DNA of 64,000 nucleotides from Candidatus Cloacimonadota bacterium (GCA_021734835.1 JAIPIH010000012.1:1-64000), one strand, 5' to 3'; shown: positions 1 through 8,984, numbered from the stretch's first letter. Notes: generated by a model not told the origin, from the letters alone. Program-made: numbers and translations.

Positions 1-113
1 AACAAACTTTTACTTGGTTCTTGGCCTAACTTTTTACACATACATAAATATGTACTTTTAAATTCTCCAACTGTGATGTCCAAAATGTTATAGAGAAATG
101 CTTCGTTGTCTTC

Positions 114-296
114 TCACTCTTGATAATCTTCAGATAATTGTCTTTGCACTCCCCTTGCATGACCTTCCATAAATATTGAATATTTTTTAGACACAACTCC
201 ATTGTTATGTTGCACTCTATGAGTATATTCATGTCCCGATACAGGTATTAAATCTGTTCTTGCAATAATTTCTTTAGTAATCCTATCCCAATTTGC
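114..296 (-). pseudogene. HExxH metallopeptidase fragment
   Basis: A 60-codon open stretch contains the zinc-peptidase motif HEYTH (GHEYTHRVQHNNG) and further down MEGHARGV. It has no start codon. A TAA stop lies directly upstream in the same frame (297-299) and the reading stops at TGA 114-116. It therefore looks like a remnant of a longer zinc metallopeptidase-like protein. The family cannot be named from so short a piece. Confidence 0.45.
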
Positions 297-456
297 TTAG
301 AATGTCGCCCGCCCGCTTACTCAAAAATTTTCCTTCGGAACGAGGTACTAAATTTCAGCCCTACAAGGATTAGTTGCAATTGTATTTAGGTTCTAATTTT
401 CTTTTAAGCCTTAAAAAAACAAAATATTTATATATATAGTCAATTATATAGTTGTT

Positions 457-675
457 ATGGCAACAACAATATCAGTAAGTCAAGAATTGCTCTCAAAACT
501 AAAAGAGAGAAAGATGTATGATAAAGAATCTTATGAAGAAGTAATTTGGGATGCTTTAGAGGATTCCATGGAATTATCTGAAGAAACTAAAAAAAGAATC
601 AAACTAGCTGAAGAAGATATTAAAGCAGGAAGAGTTTATTCTCTTGAAGATGTTAAAAAGGAATTAGGAATGTAA
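457..675 (+). CDS. RelB/VapB-type antitoxin
   Basis: Small acidic 72-residue protein with an N-terminal TTISVSQELLSKLKE segment, as in archaeal antitoxins, followed by a charged helical tail that would wrap the toxin. It sits just upstream of a RelE-like gene, the usual antitoxin-toxin order. A TATA-like stretch at 424-436 lies about 25-30 nt before the ATG, so the message is probably leaderless. The pair is autoregulated in known families; no operator was identified here. Confidence 0.75.
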   Translation: MATTISVSQELLSKLKERKMYDKESYEEVIWDALEDSMELSEETKKRIKLAEEDIKAGRVYSLEDVKKELGM

Positions 676-732
676 AATGCACTTAAAAATTAAAAATTTT
701 TGGTGCACACAAAATCACGAGGTGATTTTTTA

Positions 733-981
733 GTGTTTGATCTTTTTTTTACAAACGAATCTAAAAAATTCCTAAATAAACTAAATAAACAAGATTCTAG
801 AAGAATTATTTCTACATTAGAAAGATGTAGAATTAGACCACATTCTCACGTTAAAAAATTAGTTGCTTCTCCTTATTTTAGATTACGAGTTGGAGACTAT
901 AGAGTAATTATTGACATTAAAGCAGGCAAACTTTTAATTATTGTTATTGAAATAGGCCATAGAAAAAATATTTACAAATAA
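733..981 (+). CDS. RelE/ParE-type toxin
   Basis: About 82 residues with the RelE/ParE fold pattern: an N-terminal strand, the helix KKFLNKLNKQDSRRII, then the core LRVGDYRVIIDI and a terminal GHRKNIYK. Known relatives are ribosome-dependent mRNA interferases or gyrase poisons; which applies cannot be told. The start is a GTG at 733 preceded by GGTG at 721. An earlier TTG at 700 would add eleven residues that do not match the family. It is the partner of the antitoxin ending at 675. Confidence 0.8.
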   Translation: MFDLFFTNESKKFLNKLNKQDSRRIISTLERCRIRPHSHVKKLVASPYFRLRVGDYRVIIDIKAGKLLIIVIEIGHRKNIYK

Positions 982-1161
982 CGCGCAATAATAAAAATCT
1001 ACGGGTTTCGACTTTGCCTCACACAACTTATCAACATTTAAACAAAATATTGCTTCTTTCATTCTACCACACAATCATTTAACACATAGCGCATTCAATT
1101 AAAAAAATATTTATCTTGGATGACGAATACATTTATATAATAATAAAGAAATAAGTTTTAT

Positions 1162-1620
1162 ATGACTAAATTAAAAAAATCTGTTTGGTTCGATGGTTCT
1201 AATCAAATTGATTGCGATATACAAAAAGTTAAAAAATCACTTGCAGAAATTGGGAAACATTTTGTTGGTGTAGTTAGCCTAATGCCTGGAATTTCAAATG
1301 TTGTTTTGGATAAGGAAGGGAAGGATTTTGTAATAATTAAAAACAATGAAGGACTTATGAAACGTACAAATATTGTTAAAAGTGTCCAAACAGATAAATT
1401 TGTAATTGAATTCGATGAAGAATACCAAGCCGGAAAAAAGATGAATGGAAAGTCACATTATTTTTGTGAGTTTTCTAGTAAAGGCAAGGTTGTCAATTTT
1501 CATCTAATTATAAGTAATGTACAATTTCCAGGATTTTTAGGATTTCTATATAGGAATTTTGGTTCAAGAAGCATAGGAAATGCAACTTTAAGGTCATATA
1601 AAACTTATTTTGAAAAGTAA
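1162..1620 (+). CDS. Hypothetical SRPBCC-like protein
   Basis: Unrecognised 152-residue protein. The order of a helix near the start, a run of beta strands and a C-terminal helix (LYRNFGSRSIGNATLRSYKTY) resembles START/polyketide-cyclase-like ligand-binding proteins, but this is a weak impression. A TATA box (CATTTATATAATA, from 1130) lies about 25 nt before the ATG and indicates a leaderless monocistronic gene. A hairpin plus T-run follows at 1664. Confidence 0.6.
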   Translation: MTKLKKSVWFDGSNQIDCDIQKVKKSLAEIGKHFVGVVSLMPGISNVVLDKEGKDFVIIKNNEGLMKRTNIVKSVQTDKFVIEFDEEYQAGKKMNGKSHYFCEFSSKGKVVNFHLIISNVQFPGFLGFLYRNFGSRSIGNATLRSYKTYFEK

Positions 1621-1663
1621 AAAGCTCGTTTTTGAAGAAGTGCGAAAAATATTTTTTGAACTG

Positions 1664-1681
1664 AGCCTTCGGCTTTTTTTC
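1664..1681 (+). terminator. Hairpin plus T-run terminator
   Basis: AGCC-TTC-GGCT forms a 4-bp stem with a 3-nt loop and runs directly into a stretch of T, 44 nt after the stop of the gene at 1162-1620. T-runs alone terminate archaeal RNA polymerase, so the hairpin may be incidental. Confidence 0.5.
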
Positions 1682-1786
1682 TTGCAGAAAAAACACATAA
1701 AACAACTATATTCAATCAGCATTAGCTGATTACGGTCGCATCCATATTTTTTCCGCGGATATAAATACATAATTTATGCATGCCCA

Positions 1787-1809
1787 AAAAGTAAAAAATA
1801 AAAAAAAAA
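1787..1809 (-). terminator. T-rich terminator of kinase-SAHase gene
   Basis: Immediately after the minus-strand stop at 1810 the transcript would read a long U-tract broken by a few A, the usual archaeal intrinsic terminator. It faces the terminator of the convergent gene. Confidence 0.5.
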
Positions 1810-4212
1810 TTAATACCTATAGTGATTTGGTTTATATGGTCCTTCTTGTTTAACGTTTATGTAGTCTGCTTGTTCTTTGCTTAGTTTAGTTAGTTTCACT
1901 CCTATTTTTGCTAAGTGCAGTCTTGCTACTTCTTCGTCTAGTTCTTTTGGAAGTACGCTTACTCCTATTTCGTGTTTGTTTTTCCATAGTTCTATTTGTG
2001 CTAGTACTTGGTTTGTAAAACTGTTACTCATTACAAAGCTTGGGTGTCCTGTTGCATTTCCTAGATTTACTAGTCTTCCTCTACTTAGTAAAACTATTGA
2101 ATGTCCGTCTGGGAATTCGAATTTGTCTACTTGTGGTTTTATGTTTTCTTCTTTTATTCCTGGATATTTTTCTAGTTTTTCTACTTGGATTTCGTTGTCA
2201 AAATGTCCGATGTTGCAAACTATTGCGTTGTCTTTCATTTTTTCCATGTGCTGTATTGTTATTATGTCTTTATTTCCTGTTGTTGTTACAAATATATCTA
2301 CATCCGATACGACATCTTCAATGGTTTTTACTTCGTATCCTTCCATTGCTGCTTGTAATGCGCATATTGGATCTATTTCGGTTACTGTAACTCTAGCACC
2401 ATAGCTTTTCATGCTGTGTGCGCATCCTTTCCCTACATCTCCATATCCGCATACTAAAACTTTTTTTCCTGCTATCATTACGTCTGTTCCTCTTTTGATT
2501 CCGTCTGCTAATGATTCTCTGCAGCCGTATAGGTTGTCAAATTTGCTTTTTGTTACTGAGTCATTCACGTTTATTGCAGGAAATAGTAATTCTTTGTTTT
2601 TCATCATTTGGTATAGTCTATTTACGCCTGTTGTTGTTTCTTCGCTTACTCCTTTTATGTATTCAGCGATTTTTGTCCATTTAGTTTTGTCTTTTTGATA
2701 TGATTCTTTTATTAATTTTATTAGTTCTTGGTAATCTTCACCCTCACTACTGTAATCAATGTTTAGCAAAGCAGGATTTTTTTCAGCTGCAGCTCCTTTG
2801 TGAACGAGCATTGTTGCGTCGCTTCCATCATCAACTATTAGGTCTGGTCCTGTTCCATCTGGCCAAGTTAGTGCTTGTTCTGTGCACCACCAGTATTCTT
2901 TTAGTGTTTCTCCTTTCCATGCAAATACAGGTATTCCTGTTTGTGCTATTGCTGCTGCTGCATGGTCTTGTGTACTATAAATATTGCATGAGCACCATCT
3001 TACGTCTGCTCCTAATTCAGATAATGTTTCTATGAGTACTGCGGTTTGTATTGTCATGTGTAGTGAGCCCATTATTTTTGCGCCTTTTAGTGGTTTTTCT
3101 TCGCCGTATTTTTCTCTTAGTGCTATTAGTCCTGGCATTTCTTTTTCTGCTATTGTTATTTCTTGTCTTCCGTATTTTGCTTGCGATATATCTGCTACTT
3201 TATAATCCATTTTTGTTTCCTCCGTTGAAAATGTATTTTTGAATATGTGTTCGTATTCAGGTATTTTTGTTAATCTTGCACCTATGATTTTTACAACTTC
3301 TGATGCTATAAAGGATGCTAGTTTTCCTGTTTTTTCTAGTGGCCAATTTTGTGTTAATCCATATAAGAATGCTCCTGCGTAGCTATCCCCTGCTCCTGTT
3401 GTGTCTTTTGCTTCTACTTTAAATCCTTTTATTGTGATTATTTTTTCGTTTTGTTTTTTTATTATGCTTCCTTCTTTTCCTATTTTTACAATTACTAAAT
3501 CTACATATTTTGATAGTTCTTCTATTGATTCTTTTGCTGTTTCTTTTCCTGTTATTTTTTTTGCTTCTTCTTCGTTTGCAAATAATATGTCTGCGTGTTC
3601 TTTAACTATATCTAATAAAGAGTTTTTACATCTTTCTACCAGCCATGGATCTGCTAAGTCTATTGATATTTTTGCTCCTTTTTGTTTTGCTATTTTGAAT
3701 GCTTTTATTGTTGCAGTTCTTAGATTTTCGTCTTCTAATACGTATCCTGCTACTTGGAAATATTTTGTTTCTTGTATTATCTCTTCTGATATGTCTTCTG
3801 ATCTTAATGTTAATGCAGAACCTAGATGAACTGTCATTGTTCTTTCTGAGTCTGGAGTCACAAAATTTAAATTTCGTCCTGTCATTTTTTCAGAAATTAT
3901 TAGATTTGGATCTACTCCTATTTTTTTCATTCCTTCTTCATATTTTTGACCTATTTTGTCAGAACCTATTTTTCCTATAAATTTTGATTTTCCGCCTAAT
4001 TGCGAGAATATTGCAATCATATTTGATACTGATCCGCCTAAAATCAATTTTCCATTTGATTCATCTATTTGCGATTCTAATTTTTTTATTGTTTCTTCAT
4101 CTACTAAGTTGCATTGTCCTTTTTGTAAATTTAATTCTTGTAATTTTTCATCAGAGACTTCTAACATTATATCCATCATCGGGTTTCCTAATCCTATTAA
4201 TTCGTATTTCAT
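1810..4212 (-). CDS. Adenosine kinase / S-adenosylhomocysteinase fusion
   Basis: One 800-residue frame with two enzymes. Residues 1-330 are a PfkB-type sugar/adenosine kinase ([16 protein letters not shown] near 60; [13 protein letters not shown] near 270 with the catalytic Asp). Residues 334-800 are S-adenosylhomocysteinase, with [13 protein letters not shown], the NAD-binding GYGDVGKG and the C-terminal KPNHYRY that completes the neighbouring subunit's NAD site. The insertion containing [10 protein letters not shown] and the KPxxYRY tail are of the bacterial/eukaryotic enzyme type. Together the domains would split SAH and phosphorylate the released adenosine to AMP, pulling the reversible hydrolase forward and sparing methyltransferases from SAH. 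An in-frame ATG at the domain boundary has its own GGAGG eight bases upstream, so a free hydrolase may also be made. A TATA-like TTTTTATAAAG lies just upstream of the ATG, suggesting a leaderless message. Confidence 0.92.
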   Translation of the reverse strand: MKYELIGLGNPMMDIMLEVSDEKLQELNLQKGQCNLVDEETIKKLESQIDESNGKLILGGSVSNMIAIFSQLGGKSKFIGKIGSDKIGQKYEEGMKKIGVDPNLIISEKMTGRNLNFVTPDSERTMTVHLGSALTLRSEDISEEIIQETKYFQVAGYVLEDENLRTATIKAFKIAKQKGAKISIDLADPWLVERCKNSLLDIVKEHADILFANEEEAKKITGKETAKESIEELSKYVDLVIVKIGKEGSIIKKQNEKIITIKGFKVEAKDTTGAGDSYAGAFLYGLTQNWPLEKTGKLASFIASEVVKIIGARLTKIPEYEHIFKNTFSTEETKMDYKVADISQAKYGRQEITIAEKEMPGLIALREKYGEEKPLKGAKIMGSLHMTIQTAVLIETLSELGADVRWCSCNIYSTQDHAAAAIAQTGIPVFAWKGETLKEYWWCTEQALTWPDGTGPDLIVDDGSDATMLVHKGAAAEKNPALLNIDYSSEGEDYQELIKLIKESYQKDKTKWTKIAEYIKGVSEETTTGVNRLYQMMKNKELLFPAINVNDSVTKSKFDNLYGCRESLADGIKRGTDVMIAGKKVLVCGYGDVGKGCAHSMKSYGARVTVTEIDPICALQAAMEGYEVKTIEDVVSDVDIFVTTTGNKDIITIQHMEKMKDNAIVCNIGHFDNEIQVEKLEKYPGIKEENIKPQVDKFEFPDGHSIVLLSRGRLVNLGNATGHPSFVMSNSFTNQVLAQIELWKNKHEIGVSVLPKELDEEVARLHLAKIGVKLTKLSKEQADYINVKQEGPYKPNHYRY

Positions 4213-4324
4213 TATTTTAAAAAAAAATCCTCTTTATAAAAAGCTAACTATATTTTAAGCTATATTCATAAATAACTATAAAAAACACAAACAATAATTT
4301 TGTTACTTTATAGTGATAAATAAT

Positions 4325-4338
4325 CGAAACATTTATAT
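4325..4338 (+). other. Candidate attL core
   Basis: CGAAACATTTATAT is identical to 59474-59487 in the same orientation, and the two copies bracket all viral genes. The sequence doubles as a TATA-box region, so the similarity could partly reflect promoter consensus. The extra evidence is that joining the viral ends restores GTAACG-15 bp-CGTTAC around it. Confidence 0.55.
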
Positions 4339-4352
4339 TTCCGTTACAAGAA

Positions 4353-4382
4353 TATAACGCTTTCCCCAAATTCGTTATAACC
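4353..4382 (+). repeat. Left arm-type site TATAACG-N13-CGTTATAACC
   Basis: Inverted TATAACG/CGTTATA with a 13-bp spacer, 14 bp inside the left core. A near copy lies 12 bp inside the right core (59431-59461) in the same orientation, with a 14-bp spacer. This arrangement suits recombinase or directionality-factor binding. Confidence 0.45.
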
Positions 4383-4469
4383 CGAATCAGACCTTTTCTG
4401 GAATGAATCTTGGTTAAGGGAAACTTACAATCATTAAAACATAGGACAGATATATAGTTTTCGGTTGCC

Positions 4470-4488
4470 CTGTCAAGTGGACAAGTCC
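4470..4488. promoter_or_regulatory. ACTTG/CAAGT operator-like site
   Basis: CTGTCAAGTGGACAAGTCC carries two CAAGT half-sites, just beyond the 3' end of the first recombinase gene. The same half-sites recur at 5601, 8991, 9159 and 58265-58312. Confidence 0.3.
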
Positions 4489-4529
4489 AAGAAAGAGATA
4501 TGCAAAAAATTGTATGATCTTGAATCAGA

Positions 4530-5528
4530 TTAAAATTGTTCACCTACAACAACTTCTTTTCTGACTTCAGTTTCTTCGGTCACTCGTCTGATCTTACGAG
4601 CCTGATACAATGCTCGATTTTGCATATAACTTTCTGATTCTTCTACTGCTATCCTATTTTGATTTTTGATGTTTCTGGGATTGCCATTGCTAAGCAAGAC
4701 AGAAGCCTTCATAATTTCTTTCAGCTCCTGGATCTCATGTTTTAGAGATGCAATTTCTGCCGATTCATGTTGTGATTGAACATTGAATACTTCATTGACA
4801 ATAGATTGTTTGGCTGTTAATGAAGTTGTCAAATATCTTTCTGTAGATCGTAAATTCTTATGTCGACCACTTATCTGAGCCGCAAAGACTCCTCTTTGAT
4901 CACAAATCTTCTGCAGATAATAATGCCTAAGGGTATGGTAACTTAGGATGGATAATGCATGACCTGTGTTGGTCATTCCGTATTTCATGTCAAGACCTGC
5001 AGTCTTTCTAGTTTTGATTAAGTGAGTTCTGATAGTAGAAGTATCCATGTGTTTCTCATTGTATCGTTTACAACCTCTGATTTTTTGCTTCATTCTCCAG
5101 AAGAGATAATATTCTCCTTTGAGTTCTTGCTTTTTTGCTTTGGATATGATTCTTGGATCGTGAATTAAGCTACCATATTCTGAATTTATGATAATTTGGG
5201 CTTTGTATTTTATTATGTGTTCTTTTAGTCTTTCAAGCATGAAATCAGGGATAATGATCTTTTCAAATCGAACCTTATTCTTTTGTTCGGGTAATGTGAG
5301 GGTTTTGGCTAAAAAGTCAATATCTTCTATTCTTACTTTGCATGTTTCAATACTTCTAAGACCCAAGTATGATGCACAATAGTATATGTTCTCCCAAAAA
5401 GCGATATACTCAGGTTCTTCTACAAATGCAACTGCTTTAATGAATCTCTCGAATTGTTCATCTGTTATTGTTTTTTCTTTAGCTTCGTTTCGATGTCCGA
5501 ACGGACCTCTTGAGTTTTTCGATTCCAA
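4530..5528 (-). CDS. Tyrosine recombinase (integrase) 1
   Basis: Site-specific recombinase of 332 residues. The catalytic set is visible: the first Arg in LGLRSIETC, HTLRHYY (H and second Arg), GRHKN (second His) and the nucleophile in STERYL. A coiled C-terminal tail follows. No usable ATG is near the N-terminus; the likely start is TTG at 5528 behind a GGGGG run. It reads outward toward attL, the normal place for a viral integrase. It is close in sequence to the second recombinase at 6822 (long identical stretches such as WENIYYCAS and KIIIPDFM). Which of the two integrates the element is not known. Confidence 0.92.
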   Translation of the reverse strand: MESKNSRGPFGHRNEAKEKTITDEQFERFIKAVAFVEEPEYIAFWENIYYCASYLGLRSIETCKVRIEDIDFLAKTLTLPEQKNKVRFEKIIIPDFMLERLKEHIIKYKAQIIINSEYGSLIHDPRIISKAKKQELKGEYYLFWRMKQKIRGCKRYNEKHMDTSTIRTHLIKTRKTAGLDMKYGMTNTGHALSILSYHTLRHYYLQKICDQRGVFAAQISGRHKNLRSTERYLTTSLTAKQSIVNEVFNVQSQHESAEIASLKHEIQELKEIMKASVLLSNGNPRNIKNQNRIAVEESESYMQNRALYQARKIRRVTEETEVRKEVVVGEQF

Positions 5529-5600
5529 ATTACATTACCCCCATTAATGTATTGATATGATGTAACAGAAATTGTACACCCTTATAAGGGAAATCTCCCT

Positions 5601-5618
5601 ACTTGTCAAGTCAAGTCC
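5601..5618. promoter_or_regulatory. ACTTGTCAAGT operator
   Basis: Perfect 11-bp palindrome ACTTG-T-CAAGT at 5601-5611 plus an extra CAAGT half-site at 5613, in the divergent control region between integrase 1 and the left-arm operon (5529-5821). Further half-sites lie at 5679-5683 and near 5752. This intergenic stretch otherwise holds only the TATA box at 5760. Confidence 0.45.
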
Positions 5619-5759
5619 AAATCGATTTAGCTTTGAAAACTGCTATTTGTTGAGGAGAAATTAACTGGATTATGTTAGTCAAGTCTAGTATGTATCTGCT
5701 ATTATCACGCAGATATGACAGCGAAATATCCGCTAAAAATAGCTCATTTCATGACAAGA

Positions 5760-5767
5760 TTTATATA
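5760..5767 (+). promoter_or_regulatory. TATA box of left-arm operon
   Basis: TTTATATA sits 55 nt before the ATG at 5822, which leaves a short leader containing a GAGG ribosome-binding site. It is just downstream of the ACTTG/CAAGT sites, which could control it. Confidence 0.5.
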
Positions 5768-5821
5768 GAAGGATAGTCTCTTAATGTATAGACATAACCA
5801 TAATTTACGAGGACGATACAA

Positions 5822-5989
5822 ATGCCTAATAAAACACAAATTAAAACAAGGACGATCATAGTAGAACCTGAAGATATAGAAATAAGACCTGTAAATAAAT
5901 CAGGAAATGGAGCAGTAATACCATATCTAAAGAAACACATTGGAAAGGAGGTTTATGTGATCTTAAAAGAAAACTGCAAAACAAAATAA
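5822..5989 (+). CDS. DUF2080-like small AbrB-type protein
   Basis: A 55-residue protein whose second half (NKSGNGAVIPYLKKHIGKEV) matches the pattern of the archaeal DUF2080 family, small AbrB-like DNA-binding proteins often linked to transposons and plasmids. It is the first gene of the left arm, behind its own TATA box and GAGG site, so it is a candidate early regulator. A stem-loop follows at 6009. Confidence 0.6.
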   Translation: MPNKTQIKTRTIIVEPEDIEIRPVNKSGNGAVIPYLKKHIGKEVYVILKENCKTK

Positions 5990-6008
5990 TACTCATATAA
6001 TTATGAGC

Positions 6009-6046
6009 GGGACTGAGACCCAACCGCAAAGCAGTGTCTCAATCCC
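6009..6046 (+). other. Intercistronic RNA stem-loop
   Basis: GGGACTGAGAC (6009-6019) pairs with GTCTCAATCCC (6036-6046), ten of eleven positions, around a 16-nt loop. It lies between the DUF2080-like gene and the HARE-HTH gene, without a following T-run. It could be a processing or stability element rather than a terminator. Confidence 0.4.
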
Positions 6047-6074
6047 TAGATAGAGTACCCGGAGGTAAACTACC

Positions 6075-6419
6075 ATGAAAGGAAAAAAACAAAAGCAACC
6101 ATATAAAGTTATCGATGCAGATACAAAAAAAGAACCTGCAGAGATTAAAACAGAGCCAAAGAAACAAAAAAGTACTGCAGAATCTCATAGAGAAATCTGC
6201 TACAATATTCTAAAAGAATTTGGCAAACCAATGCATTACAAAAAAGTAATGGAAGAAGTTCTAAAGATAGGAGAGTCAAAAGGACTCACACCACAAAACA
6301 CAATCTTTGCCAGAATGTCAACTGACAAAAAGAATAGATTCAAAGTTATGGGTAAAGGAATGTTTTCTTTAACAGAGTGGGACAAAAAGACTCAAGAGGT
6401 GAAACCAAATGCCATCTGA
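6075..6419 (+). CDS. HARE-HTH domain protein
   Basis: 114 residues. A basic, lysine-rich N-terminal 40 residues is followed by a winged-helix of HARE-HTH type (HREICYNILKEFGKPMHYKK ... MSTDKKNRFKVMGKGMFSL). This domain is known from the RNA polymerase delta subunit and from restriction proteins and is thought to bind DNA. A GGAGGT site precedes the ATG. The stop overlaps the next start by 11 nt, so the two are probably translationally coupled. Confidence 0.7.
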   Translation: MKGKKQKQPYKVIDADTKKEPAEIKTEPKKQKSTAESHREICYNILKEFGKPMHYKKVMEEVLKIGESKGLTPQNTIFARMSTDKKNRFKVMGKGMFSLTEWDKKTQEVKPNAI

Positions 6420-6771
6420 AACTGGAGAAGTAACTGCTGTAAGCAGAAAAGGTCCTAAGTTTGGTTTTGTAATTGAAGATACCTGGTACAATGGATATGG
6501 TAAATGTGATCTTGAAAAAGGAGACACTGTAAAAGTAGAATATGACCCCAATGGGAAATTTAGAAACGTAAAATCCTTTGAAAAGATTAAATCTGCAGAG
6601 AAACCAAAACCAAGTCCAACACCTAAACCTAAAAGAGATGATATTCTAACAGAAGATATACATTTACAAGTATGCCTAAAAGCAACAGCCACAATACATG
6701 CTGGATCTAAAGCTACACCACAAGAAATAGCGACATACGCAAAGGAGCTTATGACTAAGTTATGGGCTTAA
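6409..6771 (+). CDS. Hypothetical, OB-like N-terminus
   Basis: 120 residues. The first 60 look like a small beta-barrel (GEVTAVSRKGPKFGFVIED, then KGDTVKVEYDPNGK), followed by a Pro/Lys linker and a C-terminal helix with DIHLQVCLKA. The same DIHLQVC motif occurs in the viral gene at 58951-59220. A nucleic-acid-binding role is a guess from the barrel and the basic linker. GAGGTG precedes the start. Confidence 0.55.
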   Translation: MPSETGEVTAVSRKGPKFGFVIEDTWYNGYGKCDLEKGDTVKVEYDPNGKFRNVKSFEKIKSAEKPKPSPTPKPKRDDILTEDIHLQVCLKATATIHAGSKATPQEIATYAKELMTKLWA

Positions 6772-6821
6772 TTTTTTCATTTATTATTTACAAGATAGCG
6801 TGAGCGCTGGAGAATAAAACT

Positions 6822-7706
6822 ATGGCACAAGAAGCAAAACAAAAATCAATTACTGAAGCACAATTCAATATATTTATGCAAGCAGTAAGAGATGTGGAAT
6901 CAAGGTATGATTCAGACTATGTTATGTTTTGGGAGAACATATATTACTGTGCTAGTGAACTAGGATTAAGAAGCATTGAGACTTGTAGCATAAAAGTTGA
7001 TCACATAGATTTTGTTGAAAAAACTTTAATCCTCCCTGAACAAAAAAACAAAGAGAAAGGAGAAAAGATAATCATTCCTGACTTTATGATCGAGAGATTA
7101 AAGAATCATATCTTAACTTACAAACAGCAAATACTTCTTTCTGATAATTACATCTTTTGGAGGATGAAATACGGTCGCATGTCGAGGTGTGGAAGACCAC
7201 CTAGTTCTGGAAGGTATTCATACACTGGTGAAAAACATCTTAGTCCTGGAACAATTAGATCAAGAACTATAAGGTTCAGAAAAGCAGCTGGGCTTGATCA
7301 CAAATATAGCACATCTGCAACAGGACATAAACTATCGGTTCTAAGTTATCATACATTAAGACATTATTATCTGCAGAAGATCTGTGATTCAAGAGGTGTA
7401 TTCGCCGCACAAATCTGTGGAAGGCATAAGAATCTTAGGTCAACTGAACGATATATCAAAACAAGCATGAAAGCAAAACGAGACATAGTCAATAGCGTAT
7501 TTAATTCGACAGAAGAAAAGCACAACAAAGAGATTAGTAGTCTTAAAGATCAAATTGCAGAACTCACAAACCTAGTGAAGATTGTAATCACACCACAATC
7601 AGAAGCAAGCACTAAACCAAAAGAAAACATTGCAGAAGAAGAAGCCATAGCAATGATGCAAAATCAGATCTTTATGAAACACAATGTAAAGAAAATGGTT
7701 GACTAA
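6822..7706 (+). CDS. Tyrosine recombinase 2
   Basis: 294-residue paralogue of integrase 1, on the opposite strand 1.3 kb away. Catalytic residues seen: Arg50 (LGLRSIE), His177 and Arg180 (HTLRHYY), His202 (GRHKN) and Tyr211 (STERYI). The C-terminal third is a coiled coil. Compared with integrase 1 the core is well conserved but the substrate-facing middle differs. It may handle excision, resolve replication dimers or switch DNA. GGAG lies ten bases before the ATG. Confidence 0.9.
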   Translation: MAQEAKQKSITEAQFNIFMQAVRDVESRYDSDYVMFWENIYYCASELGLRSIETCSIKVDHIDFVEKTLILPEQKNKEKGEKIIIPDFMIERLKNHILTYKQQILLSDNYIFWRMKYGRMSRCGRPPSSGRYSYTGEKHLSPGTIRSRTIRFRKAAGLDHKYSTSATGHKLSVLSYHTLRHYYLQKICDSRGVFAAQICGRHKNLRSTERYIKTSMKAKRDIVNSVFNSTEEKHNKEISSLKDQIAELTNLVKIVITPQSEASTKPKENIAEEEAIAMMQNQIFMKHNVKKMVD

Positions 7707-7753
7707 AATATTATGAAGAAAAAAACAAGAACCGATAATGGGGATGATAAACA

Positions 7754-7951
7754 ATGAAATTGGAAGCTGAAGAATTACAAAACGATAAACAAGATAGTAT
7801 CGAAATTAGTCGAACTGCAAGAGGCAGTTATACTTGGAAAATCAAAAGGTACTATGACAAAAGTCAAACAAACGCTGATGATGTAATGAATCATATTGAG
7901 ATGATAGACAAGAAACTCAAAGAAAAATTTGGAGATGATAAAAATGGATAA
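7754..7951 (+). CDS. Hypothetical small protein
   Basis: 65 residues, unrecognised. It contains ISRTARGSYTWKIKRYYD, then a helix. A 14-codon frame (7713-7757) runs into its ATG through an ATGA overlap and may be a coupling leader. Confidence 0.5.
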   Translation: MKLEAEELQNDKQDSIEISRTARGSYTWKIKRYYDKSQTNADDVMNHIEMIDKKLKEKFGDDKNG

Positions 7952-8153
7952 AAAAATATGGAAATGTCCTCGATGTCATAACCACACACAAGGTTACGGG
8001 GCAACAAGTAGGCGAGATAATAAAACTATGATTTGTAGTTGTTGTGGAACTGAAGAAGCTATCTTTGATTTTAGCGTAGCCGAATCAAAACGAAAGGGGG
8101 AGATAATTCCTACTGAAACAATCCAAAGAGAAAGATCTTGGTTAGAGGTTTAA
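7944..8153 (+). CDS. Zinc-ribbon protein
   Basis: 69 residues with two Cys pairs (KCPRCHN and CSCCGTEE) 26 residues apart, a classical zinc ribbon of the kind common in small viral proteins. The start at 7944 follows GGAG by nine bases and overlaps the previous stop. Function not known. Confidence 0.65.
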   Translation: MDKKIWKCPRCHNHTQGYGATSRRDNKTMICSCCGTEEAIFDFSVAESKRKGEIIPTETIQRERSWLEV

Positions 8154-8154
8154 A

Positions 8155-8745
8155 ATGGGAGATTACATAAAATCTATTGTCAAACAAGTAAAGGACTTGT
8201 TAAAAGTAAAATCTACAGAACATGATGAGGACTTAGAAGTCATCTTTGATAAAATATACACTGATGGGTTTCAAGATGGGAGTAACGACCAAGAAAATCA
8301 GAACAACAAAAGGATTTTACTTTCAAGAAAACCTGAATCATTAAAAGAAGTTTATGGTAAAACAACAGGGAAGATTACTCCTGCAGAATTATCTGAAATG
8401 ATGAATCAAGAGAAAGAAATTGGAGAACAATCATTTAAGGATTGGAATGAAATGCAAGAGTTTAACTTCTCAGAATATAGATTGTGGAAAGTATTACTTA
8501 AAACAGAAGATGAATTTATTTTAGTTGATACGCAAGGATATGATTATCCGAGATATGTGGGAATCTTAGAACGTGAAAGTGATACTTTGTCTCCAGAAGC
8601 AAAGATTGAATCTTACAAAGAATACTTTATTGTTATGATGAATGATCTAAGTAAAGATGAATTAGCCGATATGTTATGGGATCTTAAATCTTATTCTGAA
8701 AAAAGAAAAGAAGCCACCGAGTATAGTAGGACTTTAGATTGGTGA
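8155..8745 (+). CDS. Hypothetical acidic protein
   Basis: 196 residues, strongly charged, helical N-terminus and no recognised domain. GAGG lies directly upstream in the end of the preceding gene. It is a member of the left-arm operon of small proteins. Confidence 0.55.
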   Translation: MGDYIKSIVKQVKDLLKVKSTEHDEDLEVIFDKIYTDGFQDGSNDQENQNNKRILLSRKPESLKEVYGKTTGKITPAELSEMMNQEKEIGEQSFKDWNEMQEFNFSEYRLWKVLLKTEDEFILVDTQGYDYPRYVGILERESDTLSPEAKIESYKEYFIVMMNDLSKDELADMLWDLKSYSEKRKEATEYSRTLDW

Positions 8746-8750
8746 TTATA

Positions 8751-8984
8751 ATGAACAAAGAATTATTTATTAAAGAATTAAACTCTAGAGCAGATCAATT
8801 AGAGAAAGGAAAACAATTTGATCCTGCAGGTGGTCAATTAAAGTCAGATGCAACCGATTTTAGATATGTTGCACAGTTGATCAAAGAAGATAGACTTGAG
8901 AAAGCAAAAAGAATAATTCATGATCTTGATACTGCATCAAGAGATGCTTTACCTGAAGATGTTTGGTCTTGGGCAAATGAATAA
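8751..8984 (+). CDS. Hypothetical small helical protein
   Basis: 77 residues, mostly helical and charged, unrecognised. The chosen ATG at 8751 follows GGTGAT and overlaps the end of the preceding frame closely. It is the last gene before the cdc6 control region. Confidence 0.5.
   Translation: MNKELFIKELNSRADQLEKGKQFDPAGGQLKSDATDFRYVAQLIKEDRLEKAKRIIHDLDTASRDALPEDVWSWANE

Noticed and set aside
26-232. 68-codon minus-strand frame starting MNILIEC
   Set aside because: A different frame of the same stretch encodes the recognisable HEYTH motif.
1877-4258. Several long plus-strand open frames
   Set aside because: They are antisense to the well-conserved kinase-SAHase gene and have hydrophobic, low-complexity translations.
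4244-4543. 99-codon frame on the minus strand at the left end of the element
   Set aside because: It crosses the integration repeat and arm site, has no family resemblance and no promoter or ribosome site.
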